Part shown: positions 45,378-54,609 of the stretch, in pieces | Position numbering within the stretch: the stretch's first letter is position 1 | Layout of the letters: each line of letters starts with the position of its first letter | Position numbers and translations under genes: made by a program | Assembly: GCF_009299485.1 (NCBI RefSeq) | Contig: NZ_WBSO01000001.1 | Coordinates: forward strand, 1-64,000 | Length of the DNA: 64,000 nt | Reading direction: 5' to 3' | Source: Bifidobacterium apri | GTDB lineage: Bacteria > Actinomycetota > Actinomycetes > Actinomycetales > Bifidobacteriaceae | Notes under the pieces: generated by a model | Told to the model about the DNA's origin: nothing | The model's database searches: none | What the model saw: only the letters and a program-made list of their open reading frames with translations

Positions 45378-46933
45378 CAGCGTTCCTCCCCGTGTTCCGG
45401 TTCCCGTGGCGTGGCGACCGGCCCGGCGGCATGCACGTGTCCGTCCTCGAGTTCAATCAAATACGTGCAGTATGTGCGCACAGCGCGCATATCGTGACTG
45501 ATCATCATCATGGTAGCCCCGTCCCTGTTGCGTTCCAAGGCAGCGTCGAGGATCATCCCCGACAGACGACGATCCAGCCCGGCGGTCGGCTCGTCAAGCA
45601 CGAGAATCGGAGTCTCCATCGCCAAAACCGACGCGAAGGCGACCAGCCGACGCTGCCCGTAACCGAGCGTGGCCGGCGACCGGTCGGCGACCTCCTCGAG
45701 GCGGAATCTGCGAAGCAACCGCTCCACACGACGGCTGATTTCCTCACGCGGCACGCCAAGGCACAACGGGCCGAACGATATTTCCTCACGCGTGGTGGCG
45801 CAGAAGATCTGATGGTCGGGGTTCTGAAACGCGTATCCCACATGACGGGCCATTTCGCCGACACGACGGCCGCGGACATGCAAGCCGTCAACGGTGACCT
45901 CGCCGGCGGTAGGATGCAGCATGCCGTTGAGATGACGGGCGAGGGTGGTTTTGCCTGACCCGTTGCGCCCAATCAGGCCGACGAATGCGCCTTGGCCGAC
46001 GGCAAGGCTGACATCGTCGAGGGCGGCAGTACCGTTGCCTCCTTCGGGATACCGGTAGGTGACATGGTCGAAACGAATCGCCGGCGGGCGCTGTTCGACA
46101 TTGCTCTGCGCCCGCTGGTCATCATGGTTCTCATTGTCCGTGACAATCGCAGGCGGGCCCGGATCGCGCCCCGGCAGTGCGACCCCCAGCTCGATCAGCA
46201 TGTCCCGGTGTGTCGAGAACAGCGTGGCATCACCCTGTCCGACGATGCCGCCGTGATCCAGTACCATGATGTGATCGGCGTACCGTGCGAGTCCGTCCGT
46301 GTCTTGCTCGGCCATGACGACGGTCAGTTCCCGGTTCTCGCGAATCTTCTCCAGTGCGCGGAATACTTCGCGTCTGCCCTCGGGGTCGAGTGCCGCCGTC
46401 GGTTCGTCAAGCACCAGAATGCGCGGATGGCACGCCAAGGCTGCGGCAATCGCCACCCGTTGCATCTGCCCGCCTGACAAGCTTGTCGGGACGCGACGGC
46501 GATACCCGTCCATGCCGACCATATGCAGCACTGCGTCGATCCGCTGGTCCATAAGGTCGGGATCGATGCCGCGGCTTTCCATCGGGAAGGCGATTTCATC
46601 TTCCACGCTGGAGCAGAACAACTGGGATTCCGGGTCTTGCTGGACGTATCCGACGTCATTGGACAATTCGGCGACGCTGCATTCGGCGGTGTTATGGCCG
46701 GCGACGGTCATCGTGCCGCGCATCGTGCCGTCGTCCGGGTTCGGGATGATCCCGGCGAGTGCCATGCACAGCGTGGATTTGCCCGCCCCGGTCGGGCCGA
46801 TGATGCCGGTGAATGATCCCGGACGAATCGAAAAATCCAAGTCGCTCAAGGCTTTGACCGGTTCACCGTCGTCGGTTTGCGGCGTGTACCACCAGCTGAG
46901 GTGATTCGCCGTGATAATCGGGGCGTCGCTCAT
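45377..46933 (-). CDS. ecfA: Fused energy-coupling factor ATPase EcfA (two ABC domains)
   Basis: 518 residues with two complete ABC ATPase domains. The first has Walker A GPTGAGKST (about residue 42), signature SLSGGQMQRVAIAAAL and Walker B RILVLDEPTAALD. The second has Walker A GRNGSGKTT (about 325), the modified signature TLGYGQRRLVAFASVL and Walker B PILVLDEPTAGLD. It thus replaces the usual EcfA1 and EcfA2 pair in one chain. An acidic linker lies between the domains (about 245-285). It is flanked by ecfS and ecfT in one operon. With S and T it should drive import of a vitamin-like substrate. Confidence 0.95.
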   Translation of the reverse strand: MSDAPIITANHLSWWYTPQTDDGEPVKALSDLDFSIRPGSFTGIIGPTGAGKSTLCMALAGIIPNPDDGTMRGTMTVAGHNTAECSVAELSNDVGYVQQDPESQLFCSSVEDEIAFPMESRGIDPDLMDQRIDAVLHMVGMDGYRRRVPTSLSGGQMQRVAIAAALACHPRILVLDEPTAALDPEGRREVFRALEKIRENRELTVVMAEQDTDGLARYADHIMVLDHGGIVGQGDATLFSTHRDMLIELGVALPGRDPGPPAIVTDNENHDDQRAQSNVEQRPPAIRFDHVTYRYPEGGNGTAALDDVSLAVGQGAFVGLIGRNGSGKTTLARHLNGMLHPTAGEVTVDGLHVRGRRVGEMARHVGYAFQNPDHQIFCATTREEISFGPLCLGVPREEISRRVERLLRRFRLEEVADRSPATLGYGQRRLVAFASVLAMETPILVLDEPTAGLDRRLSGMILDAALERNRDGATMMMISHDMRAVRTYCTYLIELEDGHVHAAGPVATPREPEHGEER

Positions 46934-46964
46934 ATGCTTGTTGATGGGAGGTTACGATTGGCGG

Positions 46965-47606
46965 TCAGCGGGTGCGGGGTGCCGGGTTCTCGGCCTCTGA
47001 TGCAGAGGACCGTTCCGGAGTCTCGGTGCCGGTGCCTGGCGTAGTAGAAGTATCGTCTTGCGTGATCGCGCCTGTGTGCTGGACGCCCAGATTGCCCATG
47101 CGCACGAGCGGCGGATAAGCCTTGCGGACGGCGGCGAACAGTGCGTATGCGATGACCAGGCCAACTACCATCTGTCCGGCGTTGCCGGCGACTTCTCCTA
47201 GTGCCGGGCCCCAGCCGGACAGGATGCCTCCGGCGATGAAATAGCCGAACACTTTCCACACGCCGGCGACGATTGATCCCGCGATCATATTGGCGGGACG
47301 GAACTTGCGCACGAGCAGGCCGACCAGCACGGCTTGCAGCCCGTCGATGACGAAGGTGAAGGCCGCCCACTGCGGATAGCCGGACAGCAAGTCGGACAAT
47401 GCCGGGCCGAGTCCGCCGATGACACCGCCGACCCACGGGCCGAACGCGTATGCGGAGAAGAAAATCATCGCATCGGACAAGTTGAGGTATCCGCGTGTGG
47501 GTGTCGGCAGCTTCACGAGCATGGTCAACACCGTGGTCAGCGCGGTCATGATGGCGATGAGCGGAATCACACTTGCTTGGAACTTGCCTTTGGTTTGTGC
47601 AGCCAT
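46965..47606 (-). CDS. ECF transporter S component (PF07155-like)
   Basis: 213 residues with about five or six membrane helices (residues 8-165) and a polar Thr/Glu/Pro-rich C-terminal tail. The segment GYLNLSDAMIFFSAYAFGP followed by GVIGGLGPALSDLLSGYP is the hallmark of the ECF-type riboflavin/YpdP-like S family. The substrate is set by this subunit; riboflavin or a related vitamin is a guess from the family, and no riboswitch is visible upstream to support one. It is the first gene of the ecfS-ecfA-ecfT operon, and the ATG at 47606 is preceded by AGAAG. Confidence 0.87.
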   Translation of the reverse strand: MAAQTKGKFQASVIPLIAIMTALTTVLTMLVKLPTPTRGYLNLSDAMIFFSAYAFGPWVGGVIGGLGPALSDLLSGYPQWAAFTFVIDGLQAVLVGLLVRKFRPANMIAGSIVAGVWKVFGYFIAGGILSGWGPALGEVAGNAGQMVVGLVIAYALFAAVRKAYPPLVRMGNLGVQHTGAITQDDTSTTPGTGTETPERSSASEAENPAPRTR

Positions 47607-47735
47607 ATGCTTCTTCTCTCTCGAAAATCTGTGTCCGGCGCGCCCTGATGGAGGCACGTCAGACCCATATCTTACGTATGACGGCAGCGATATCGGTATC
47701 CGCGTCCATATCGCGTCCGATTCCGTCCGTCGCGC

Positions 47736-49382
47736 TCAGCTTTTCACTGTCAGCCGGTAATAGTCGGGCAAACCCATGTAGTTGAAGGAGAGCGAGCCGA
47801 CTTGCTTGCCGGCGGCGGCCGTCACATTCGTATACCACAGTGGGATTACCGGCAGGTCTTCGAACAGCAGCTCCTCGGCCTTGTGGTAATAGCCGATCGC
47901 CCCGTTGAGCGTGGTCTGGCGAGCCGCCTGGTCGATGAGGGCGTCGAATGCGGCGCTCTTGTAGTCGCCGTTGTTCAGGCCCTTGCCGTCCGCCGACGCG
48001 GAGTCATACGCCTGCACCAAGTACCCTTCGGGGTGCGGATAATCAGATTGCAGGCCTTGGATGAACGCGGCACCGACCGTCCTGTTGTGGATCGCCGTGC
48101 TCAATTCCTTGGATGTCGAGAAAATCAACGGTTGCGCATCGATGCCGAGCGCGTTCGTGATGGAATTGCAGATCGCGTCGATCCATGGCTTGTTGCCGCT
48201 GTCCGTACTGTAGGCGAGTCGGAATGTCCCCTTCCAAGGGTTGATGTCATCCGCCTGCTTCCAGAGTTTCTTGGCTTGCGACGCATCATAGTCGAGTACG
48301 GAAGCGCCGGCGAGGATCTTGCTGTATCCGGCGATGGTCGGCGCGGTGAAGTCGGTGGCTCGGGTCGCGGTGCCGTACAGGACTTTCTTGATGATCGCCT
48401 CACGGTCGACGGCGTGCGCGATCGCGGCGCGGCGAAGTTTGCCTTCTTTGCCGGAGAAATGCGCCATGCTCTGCGGGATGGTGAAGGATTTGAAGCCGGG
48501 GCCAGCTTTGCTCACGGTCTGCAGCTGTTCTTGTTTATAGGTCTTCAACGCACTTGAGGGAATGGAATCCAGCACGTCGAGGTTGCCTGCCAACAGGTCG
48601 GAGTATGCGGCGTCAAGGCTGGTGTACAGTTCGTAGGTCACTCCCCCGTTCTTCGCTGTGCGCGGCCCGGTGTACGTGGGGTTGGGGACGAGGTTGATCT
48701 CTTTGTCATGCGACCAGGATGCGAGTTTGTACGGTCCGTTGCCGACCGGGTGCTCACCGAATGCGTCGATGTCCTTGTAGGCGCTGTTCGGCAAAGGCAG
48801 GAACGCCACGTCGCCGACCTTGTACGGGAAGGAGGAGTCTGGGGCCGCGAGTGTGACTTCGAGCGTGGTGTCGTCAATCACCTTGAGACCGGACAATTGG
48901 GCGTTCTTGTCGCCGTGTTCGTCTTGCAGCGCGTCGTAGCCCTTGATGGTGGAGAAAATCGCCGCGCCGAGCTGCCCGTTGGCCGCGTTGGCGGCGAAGG
49001 ACCATGATTTCGCGTAGGTGGAAGCGGTGATCTTCTCCCCGTCGGAGAACACAAGCCCTGAACGCAGTTTGATGGTGTACTTCGACGCATCAGCGTTCGG
49101 TGTGATGGATGTGGCGTCCGCGTATACGAGTTTGCCAGAGGCGTCGAAGGTGACGAGGCCTTCATACAGTTGCGTGACTACCTTCCATCCGGCAAGGTCG
49201 TCGGTATTGCTTGGAATGAGTCCTGCCGCCGGCTCTACATTATTGACGGTGACGACCGCCTTGTCGCTTGTTGACGCGGACTGCCCCGACGTTGCGTTCG
49301 AGCAGCCGGCCAGCAGCAGTGAGGATGCGGCGAGCACCGCCACGGCGGCGCGTCTCAGGAAGGTACGGCGACTGTTCTTCAT
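47736..49382 (-). CDS. Peptide/nickel-type ABC substrate-binding lipoprotein (SBP_bac_5)
   Basis: 548 residues. The N-terminus has both a twin-arginine motif (NSRRTFLRRA) and a lipobox (LLLAGCS, Cys about residue 27), so it is probably a Tat-exported lipoprotein. The body is the extracellular solute-binding family 5 fold (OppA/DppA), with IVPSN-like SNTDDLAGWKVVTQLYEGLV near the start and YHKAEELLFEDLPVIPLWY near the end. Substrates of this family are mostly oligopeptides. No permease or ATPase of the Opp type lies near it, so it must use another system or sense peptides. The ATG at 49382 is preceded by AAAGAG. Confidence 0.9.
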   Translation of the reverse strand: MKNSRRTFLRRAAVAVLAASSLLLAGCSNATSGQSASTSDKAVVTVNNVEPAAGLIPSNTDDLAGWKVVTQLYEGLVTFDASGKLVYADATSITPNADASKYTIKLRSGLVFSDGEKITASTYAKSWSFAANAANGQLGAAIFSTIKGYDALQDEHGDKNAQLSGLKVIDDTTLEVTLAAPDSSFPYKVGDVAFLPLPNSAYKDIDAFGEHPVGNGPYKLASWSHDKEINLVPNPTYTGPRTAKNGGVTYELYTSLDAAYSDLLAGNLDVLDSIPSSALKTYKQEQLQTVSKAGPGFKSFTIPQSMAHFSGKEGKLRRAAIAHAVDREAIIKKVLYGTATRATDFTAPTIAGYSKILAGASVLDYDASQAKKLWKQADDINPWKGTFRLAYSTDSGNKPWIDAICNSITNALGIDAQPLIFSTSKELSTAIHNRTVGAAFIQGLQSDYPHPEGYLVQAYDSASADGKGLNNGDYKSAAFDALIDQAARQTTLNGAIGYYHKAEELLFEDLPVIPLWYTNVTAAAGKQVGSLSFNYMGLPDYYRLTVKS

Positions 49383-49745
49383 GGTCGGCTCTTTCTCTCT
49401 CATTCGATATGGTCATGCAGTGCGGTTGCCGCGGACCGGTCACGCAGATGCGTCATACGAATGGGTATGGCGTGCGTACGGCGGCATGCGCAGTCCATGG
49501 TCAACATTCCATAGTGTCAAGGACATTTGTGCTCACAACGCAATCCGCGGATGGTCCTCGCCGATCGCGGTGTCTCGCACAACGCCACGAAACGACATCG
49601 CGAAACAACGCCACAGCGGTCAAGCCTAGTCAATCACCTCTCGAACAACGCATCACGACAGAACGCGGGCGCGACGATCACCTCGCCGCGCCCGCGCAAC
49701 CAATCGCATAAGGCTATGCTTGCAACCCCGTGTACTTATTGGGCG
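49383..49745. other. Gap between metY and the orphan binding protein
   Basis: 363 bp with no supported gene. It contains the metY terminator (49664-49696). The 200 bp next to the binding-protein start presumably hold its promoter, but I cannot identify boxes with confidence. Confidence 0.4.
49664..49696 (-). terminator. GC-only hairpin downstream of metY
   Basis: CGCGGGCGCG (49664-49673) and CGCGCCCGCG (49687-49696) form a perfect 10-bp stem with a 13-base loop, 50 bases after the metY stop. TTCTG follows on the minus strand, a poor U-run. Confidence 0.6.
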
Positions 49746-51062
49746 TTACTTGGCCAAACCGGACTCACGAAGTGCCTTGAAGCCACCCTCGAGATCCTCG
49801 ATGATGTCATCGATGTTCTCCAGGCCGATGGACAGGCGAATCGTGCCCTGGTGGATGCCCTGGTCCTCCAGCTCCTCCGGGGACTCCTGGGAGTGCGTGG
49901 TGGAAGCCGGGTGCACGACGAGGGACTTGGCGTCACCGACGTTCGCCAGCAGCGAGAACAGGTGCAGGTTGTTGATGAACACGCGTGCCGCGTCCTTGCC
50001 GCCCTTGATGTCGAAGGTGAAGATGGAGCCGCCGCCGTTCGGGAAGTACTTGGCGTACAGGTCGTGGTCCGCACGTCCCGGGACGGCCGGGTGGCTGACG
50101 GACTCGACTTCCGGCACGGTCTGCAGGTATTCGACGACCTTGAGGGCGTTCTGCACGTGGCGCTCAACGCGCAGGGAGAGCGTCTCGGTACCCTGCAGCA
50201 GCAGGAAGGCTGCGAACGGGGACAGCGTGGCGCCGGTGTCGCGCAGCAGGATGGCGCGTGCACGGGTGACGAATGCCACGGGGCCGAGGGCCTCATAGAA
50301 GTTGAGGTTGTGGTAGGACGGATCCGGCTCGGTCAGGGTCGGGAACTTGCCCGGCACCGCGGCCCAGTCGAACTTGCCGCCTTCCACGATCACACCGCCG
50401 AGGGTGGTGCCGTGGCCGCCGATGAACTTGGTGGCGGATTCGATTACGACATCCGCGCCGTGCTCCAGCGGGCGGAACAGGTACGGGGTGGCGAAGGTGT
50501 TGTCAACGAACAGCGGCAGGTTGTGCTTGTGGGCGATTTCGGCGACGGCCTCGATGTCTGCCAAGTCGGCGTTCGGGTTGCCGAAGGTCTCGATGTACAG
50601 CAGCTTCGTGTTGTCCTGGATGGCGTCTTCGAAGTTCTTCGGGTCGGACGGCTCGACGAAGGTCGTGTTCACGCCGTCGCGAGGAAGGGTGTGGCGCAGC
50701 AGGTTGAAGGTGCCGCCGTAGATGTGCTTGGAAGCGACGATGTGGTCGCCGGTCTGGGTGATGTTACGCACCGCGTATTCGACGGCTGCTGCGCCCGATG
50801 CGACCGCGAGGCCTGCGGTGCCGCCTTCAAGGGCGGCGATGCGGTCCTCGAACACGCCCTCGGTCGTGTTGGTCAAGCGGCCGTAGATGTTGCCCGGGTC
50901 CTGGAGGCCGAAGCGAGCCTCGGCGTGGTCGAAGTCATGGAAGACGTAGCTCGTGGTGGCGTAGATCGGGACCGCGCGGGAATCGGTCGCGGGATCCGCC
51001 TGCTCCTGACCGACATGCAACTGCAGGGTCTCAAAACGGTAGTGGTTGTTCTTTTCTGCCAT
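49746..51062 (-). CDS. metY: O-acetylhomoserine sulfhydrylase / aminocarboxypropyltransferase
   Basis: 438 residues of the Cys/Met-metabolism PLP family, the length typical of O-acetylhomoserine sulfhydrylase. It makes homocysteine from O-acetylhomoserine and sulfide, a step to methionine. Motifs are [22 protein letters not shown] (family start), [19 protein letters not shown] with the PLP-binding Asp (about 188-206) and the Schiff-base Lys in [12 protein letters not shown] (about 210). The strong ribosome site AAGGAG precedes ATG 51062. The 352-bp upstream gap holds a LysR-type box candidate; no SAM riboswitch core is recognisable. Confidence 0.93.
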   Translation of the reverse strand: MAEKNNHYRFETLQLHVGQEQADPATDSRAVPIYATTSYVFHDFDHAEARFGLQDPGNIYGRLTNTTEGVFEDRIAALEGGTAGLAVASGAAAVEYAVRNITQTGDHIVASKHIYGGTFNLLRHTLPRDGVNTTFVEPSDPKNFEDAIQDNTKLLYIETFGNPNADLADIEAVAEIAHKHNLPLFVDNTFATPYLFRPLEHGADVVIESATKFIGGHGTTLGGVIVEGGKFDWAAVPGKFPTLTEPDPSYHNLNFYEALGPVAFVTRARAILLRDTGATLSPFAAFLLLQGTETLSLRVERHVQNALKVVEYLQTVPEVESVSHPAVPGRADHDLYAKYFPNGGGSIFTFDIKGGKDAARVFINNLHLFSLLANVGDAKSLVVHPASTTHSQESPEELEDQGIHQGTIRLSIGLENIDDIIEDLEGGFKALRESGLAK

Positions 51063-51414
51063 GGTGGCGCTCCTTGGTTTGGTGTGTGGTTGGTTTCCGT
51101 CTTGCTCTCGCCGTCTTGGCTTTGCAGCCGCTCGGTGAGGTGTTGATTGAGAGATTAAGTCACCCGCGCAAGCCCTGCAACCTCGCCGTTATCGTGCTTA
51201 GCTATAACCGTTTAATGTGCCTTGCCACCTCAGGGTTTGACGGTCTCGGCTGAATCAAAAAATCTTGTCGCGAGGCACGCGACACGCCGACATGACGATC
51301 CGCGTATGACATGGGCGGGCGGCGCCGCGGCGAGCCGAGGACCGAGAAGTCCAAGGCGACATACTACAGTCATTGGCGACGCGACCGCGATGCCGGCGCG
51401 CAGAAAGGCTTCCC
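51063..51414. other. Divergent intergenic region, metY and pyridoxal kinase
   Basis: 352 bp between divergent starts. No gene is supported. The notable element is TTAT-N11-ATAA at 51189-51207. The leader of metY is pyrimidine- and purine-skewed in blocks, but I recognise no riboswitch. The vitamin B6 kinase and a PLP enzyme sharing a promoter region is a sensible association. Confidence 0.45.
51189..51207. promoter_or_regulatory. LysR-type box candidate (TTAT-N11-ATAA) upstream of metY
   Basis: TTATCGTGCTTAGCTATAA has inverted ends TTAT and ATAA exactly 11 bases apart, the geometry of LysR-family sites, in an AT-richer patch 127 bp upstream of metY. LysR-type regulators often control sulfur amino-acid genes. 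No regulator gene is adjacent. Confidence 0.4.
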
Positions 51415-52308
51415 ATGACCCACGATATGACGAATCAAGATGTCACGCTCTATCAGCGCGACCCCAAGTACATTCCCCGTATTGCCGCGGTGCATGACAT
51501 GTGCGGATACGGCAAATGCTCGCTGACGGCGGCGATTCCGATTCTTTCCGCAGCTGGATGCGATGTGTGCCCGGTACCGACCGCCTTGTTCTCCGCGCAC
51601 ACCAGGTACCGGGTGTTCACCATGCATGACACGACTGAGATCCTCAATGACTATCTGGATGCCTGGCAGCAGGAGCATGTCGATCTTGATGGCGTGTACA
51701 GCGGTTTTCTGGGTTCCGCCGATCAGGTTGCGATCATCAAACGCCTGTATCGGGAATACCCGCATGCGTTGCGTTTGGTCGATCCTGTGATGGGCGACGG
51801 CGGCGAGATGTATCCGACGTATACGGAGCAGCTGTGCCGTGCCATGGGCGAACTGGTCGACGGCGCCGACGTGCTCATGCCGAATCTGACCGAGGCGAGC
51901 ATCCTGACCGGACGGGACTATCCGGGGCAGAATCTTGACGACAAGCAGGTCGACGACATGTTGGACGCCCTGCTCGCGTTGGGAGCCAAGAATGTCGTGC
52001 TCAAGGGCATCGATCGCGGTGATGGCACGCTGCGCAACTATGTGGCAAGCGCCTCCACCGGTGCGGCGGGCAAGCAGGAGTTGGTGCACGACAAGTTGCC
52101 GTATATGACGCACGGCACCGGGGACGCTTATGCTTCCGCCTTGTGCGGGGCGATTATGGCGGGGCTGGGTTTGGCCGAGTCCGCAAGGATCGCCGGCGAA
52201 TTCGTCCGCCATGCGATGATTCACACCGCCGATCAGCCTCATCATGAGGAGCGTGGCGTGAATTTCGAGCTTGATTTGGGCGATCTGACCGGGCTGGTTC
52301 GTCGCTGA
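51415..52308 (+). CDS. Pyridoxamine/pyridoxal kinase (PdxY/PdxK-like)
   Basis: 297 residues of the ribokinase fold. The enzyme phosphorylates pyridoxal or pyridoxamine, giving PLP by salvage. Typical segments are AVHDMCGYGKCSLTAAIPIL (about residues 21-40), CPVPTALFSAHT, LVDPVMGDGGEMYPTYT (about 121-137) and the anion-hole/catalytic-base motif THGTGDAYASAL with Asp (about 225-236). The ATG at 51415 follows AAAGG. It is divergent from metY, a PLP enzyme, and followed by a good terminator. Confidence 0.93.
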   Translation: MTHDMTNQDVTLYQRDPKYIPRIAAVHDMCGYGKCSLTAAIPILSAAGCDVCPVPTALFSAHTRYRVFTMHDTTEILNDYLDAWQQEHVDLDGVYSGFLGSADQVAIIKRLYREYPHALRLVDPVMGDGGEMYPTYTEQLCRAMGELVDGADVLMPNLTEASILTGRDYPGQNLDDKQVDDMLDALLALGAKNVVLKGIDRGDGTLRNYVASASTGAAGKQELVHDKLPYMTHGTGDAYASALCGAIMAGLGLAESARIAGEFVRHAMIHTADQPHHEERGVNFELDLGDLTGLVRR

Positions 52309-52328
52309 TAGTCTGTCTGCGGCTTACG

Positions 52329-52350
52329 ACGGGAGCTTAACCGCTCCCGT
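52329..52350 (+). terminator. Intrinsic terminator after the pyridoxal kinase gene
   Basis: ACGGGAGC (52329-52336) pairs with GCTCCCGT (52343-52350) across a 6-base loop, followed by TCATCTTTTG. It lies 21 bases after the stop codon. Confidence 0.8.
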
Positions 52351-52416
52351 TCATCTTTTGACCACATGTGCTCGTCATGCTGGCGTTGCGATGGTACGGC
52401 ATGATGCAATGAGCCC

Positions 52417-52881
52417 ATGAACGACAATCAGACAACCCATTCATGCAGTTTTCCCCATGCCCATGAGCAGGTTTCACGAACACTGGCCCACTGCCGGTCG
52501 GTGATGCTCGACCCGTGTACTTCAGCGAAAACACTGGGCGCTGCCGGAGAACAGTACGCCGCGTACTCGCTGATCAGACAGGATTGGCATCTGATCGCTT
52601 CCAACTGGCGGACCAGGTACGGGGAAATCGACCTGATCATGCTCACTGACGACCGCATCCTGGTGTTCGTTGAGGTGAAAACCAGACGCACGACACGCTT
52701 CGGCACCCCCGAGGAAGCCGTGCATGCAGCCAAACAGGCGGCGCTTCGCAAGGCAGGGCGGCTGTGGCTCAGTGAGCAGCAAGGCAACACACCGTATTAC
52801 CGCGGCATCCGTTTCGACGTGGTCAGCATCCGGGTGTGCGGTTCAGACGTGGACTTGCGGCATCTTCCGGGGGCGTTCTGA
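52417..52881 (+). CDS. yraN: YraN/UPF0102 family nuclease-like protein
   Basis: 154 residues. The domain has the restriction-endonuclease-like core of UPF0102: LGAAGEQYAAYSL, then RYGEIDLIMLTDDRILVFVEVKTR with the E-D-E-x-K pattern (about residues 70-92). The function is not established; the neighbourhood (comM, dprA) links it to DNA handling. The N-terminal 30 residues are extra, and a second ATG at 52504 could be the true start, as neither has a good ribosome site. The stop overlaps the comM start (TGATG). Confidence 0.88.
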   Translation: MNDNQTTHSCSFPHAHEQVSRTLAHCRSVMLDPCTSAKTLGAAGEQYAAYSLIRQDWHLIASNWRTRYGEIDLIMLTDDRILVFVEVKTRRTTRFGTPEEAVHAAKQAALRKAGRLWLSEQQGNTPYYRGIRFDVVSIRVCGSDVDLRHLPGAF

Positions 52882-54413
52882 TGGCAAGAATCGGCAGCGC
52901 TTCCTCCATCGGGTTCCTTGGCTTGCGCGCATTCACCGTGCATATGCAGGCGTTCGTATCGCCGGGATTGCCGTATTTCTCGATTATCGGGCTTCCGGAC
53001 ACCTCGCTGAGCGAAGCACGGGAGCGTGTCCGGTCAGCATGCCAGGCAGCAGGATTTCAATGGCCGCAAACCCGGGTGACCGTGAACCTCTCCCCCGCTT
53101 CGATGCCGAAACGCGGTTCCGCTCACGATCTGGCGATAGCGGTGAGCGTACTCGGCGCGGCAGGAAAAATCAGCGGTGAAGCGCTGGCTCGAACCGTAGT
53201 GCTCGGAGAACTCAATCTCGACGGCAGTGTGCTGCCGGTTCCCGGCGTGTTACCCGCTGTCGTGCACGCCGCATCGCAAGGTATGTCGCGAGTCATCGTG
53301 CCGGCTGCGAATATCGAAGAAGCCGAACTCGTCCCGGATATCGCCGTGACCGGCGTGAGGCATATCGGCGAACTCATCGAATTGCTGGGAGGCAAAGCGA
53401 CATACACGCTGTCACCGTCGCACAATGACGATCTGCCCGAAGCCGGGCACATCGAGGCGCCGGCAATCGGCGACATGAGCGAGGTCATCGGGCAGGACCA
53501 CACGAAATGGGCGTTGCAGGTCGCCGCAGCCGGCGGGCATCACGCGCTGCTGGTCGGCCCTCCGGGTGCGGGCAAAACCATGCTCGCCTCCCGGCTGCCC
53601 GGAATCATGCGGCCGCTGAATGAAGACGAGCAGCTTGAAGTCGCGTCAGTACGCTCCCTGTGCGGCACACTGCCACGATACGGCATCACTGATGTCCCGC
53701 CGTATGAAGCGCCTCATCATACCGCCTCTTCGGCTTCCTTGGTCGGCGGTGGATCGGGCGTCGCCGTCCCCGGGGCGATCACCAAGGCGCATCGGGGCGT
53801 TCTGTTCATGGATGAAGCCCCGGAATTCTCCACGCGGGCGTTGCAAACCTTGCGTGAACCGTTGGAATCCGGATGCATCGCCCTATCCCGCGCCAAAGGC
53901 ACCGCATGGTATCCCGCCAGATTCCAGCTGGTGATGGCCGCCAATCCGTGCCCCTGCGGGTACGCCTATGGCAACGGCGAGCGGTGCACATGCAGAGAGC
54001 GCGACCGGATACGGTATTTTTCAAGACTTTCCGGCCCGATTCTCGATCGCATTGACATCCAGGTGGAAGTCCCGCCCATCAACGAAATCGTCCTCGGCGG
54101 CGAGGGCGTGAGCGACAAAGACAGCGCGACGATGCGCGCCGAGGTCAGCGCCGCCCGCGATTGTGCGGCGGAACGCTTCCGTGGTCAGGGGTGGTCGTGC
54201 AACGCGCAAGCCGACGGCGTGTGGCTGCGGGAGCATACGTCACGGCAAGCCATCGAACTGGTCAATCGCGCCCTTGATTCCGGGCGTCTGAGCTTGCGCG
54301 GAGCCGATCGCGCCATGCGGCTGGCATGGACGCTTGCCGATATGCGCGGCGGAATGTCGCCAAACAGGCAGGATATGGCCCAAGGCATCGCGCTGAGAAC
54401 ACGCATGCGGTGA
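52881..54413 (+). CDS. comM: YifB/ComM family Mg-chelatase-like AAA+ ATPase
   Basis: 510 residues, full length. The N-terminal ChlI-like domain is followed by the AAA+ core with Walker A GPPGAGKTMLASRLPGI (about residues 225-241) and Walker B VLFMDEAPEFS (about 308-318). A cysteine set, NPCPCGYAYGNGERCTCRERD (about 354), and the C-terminal Mg_chelatase_C domain are also present. ComM is a hexameric helicase that extends branch migration during natural transformation and recombination. It is translationally coupled to yraN and followed by dprA after a 196-bp gap. Confidence 0.94.
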   Translation: MARIGSASSIGFLGLRAFTVHMQAFVSPGLPYFSIIGLPDTSLSEARERVRSACQAAGFQWPQTRVTVNLSPASMPKRGSAHDLAIAVSVLGAAGKISGEALARTVVLGELNLDGSVLPVPGVLPAVVHAASQGMSRVIVPAANIEEAELVPDIAVTGVRHIGELIELLGGKATYTLSPSHNDDLPEAGHIEAPAIGDMSEVIGQDHTKWALQVAAAGGHHALLVGPPGAGKTMLASRLPGIMRPLNEDEQLEVASVRSLCGTLPRYGITDVPPYEAPHHTASSASLVGGGSGVAVPGAITKAHRGVLFMDEAPEFSTRALQTLREPLESGCIALSRAKGTAWYPARFQLVMAANPCPCGYAYGNGERCTCRERDRIRYFSRLSGPILDRIDIQVEVPPINEIVLGGEGVSDKDSATMRAEVSAARDCAAERFRGQGWSCNAQADGVWLREHTSRQAIELVNRALDSGRLSLRGADRAMRLAWTLADMRGGMSPNRQDMAQGIALRTRMR

Positions 54414-54609
54414 CCGGCCGTTTCCCCGTTTCACGCCCTGCATCCGGAACCATCCATCGAGATATCACTCCGGCAAGCGGTGCTGCGATCCCGCAAGTTC
54501 GCCCATCTCGCTTCCACGCCATCCGGGTCGTCCAGCCGCCCGACGATGCCGCCCACCACGCTGGCACTGGCCAAGCATTCCACCGATCGCATCTGCAAAA
54601 GAGGTCTCC

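Noticed and set aside
51063-51300. SAM riboswitch in the metY leader
   Set aside because: I could not find the conserved core of any SAM riboswitch class I know; only the LysR-type box remains as a candidate.
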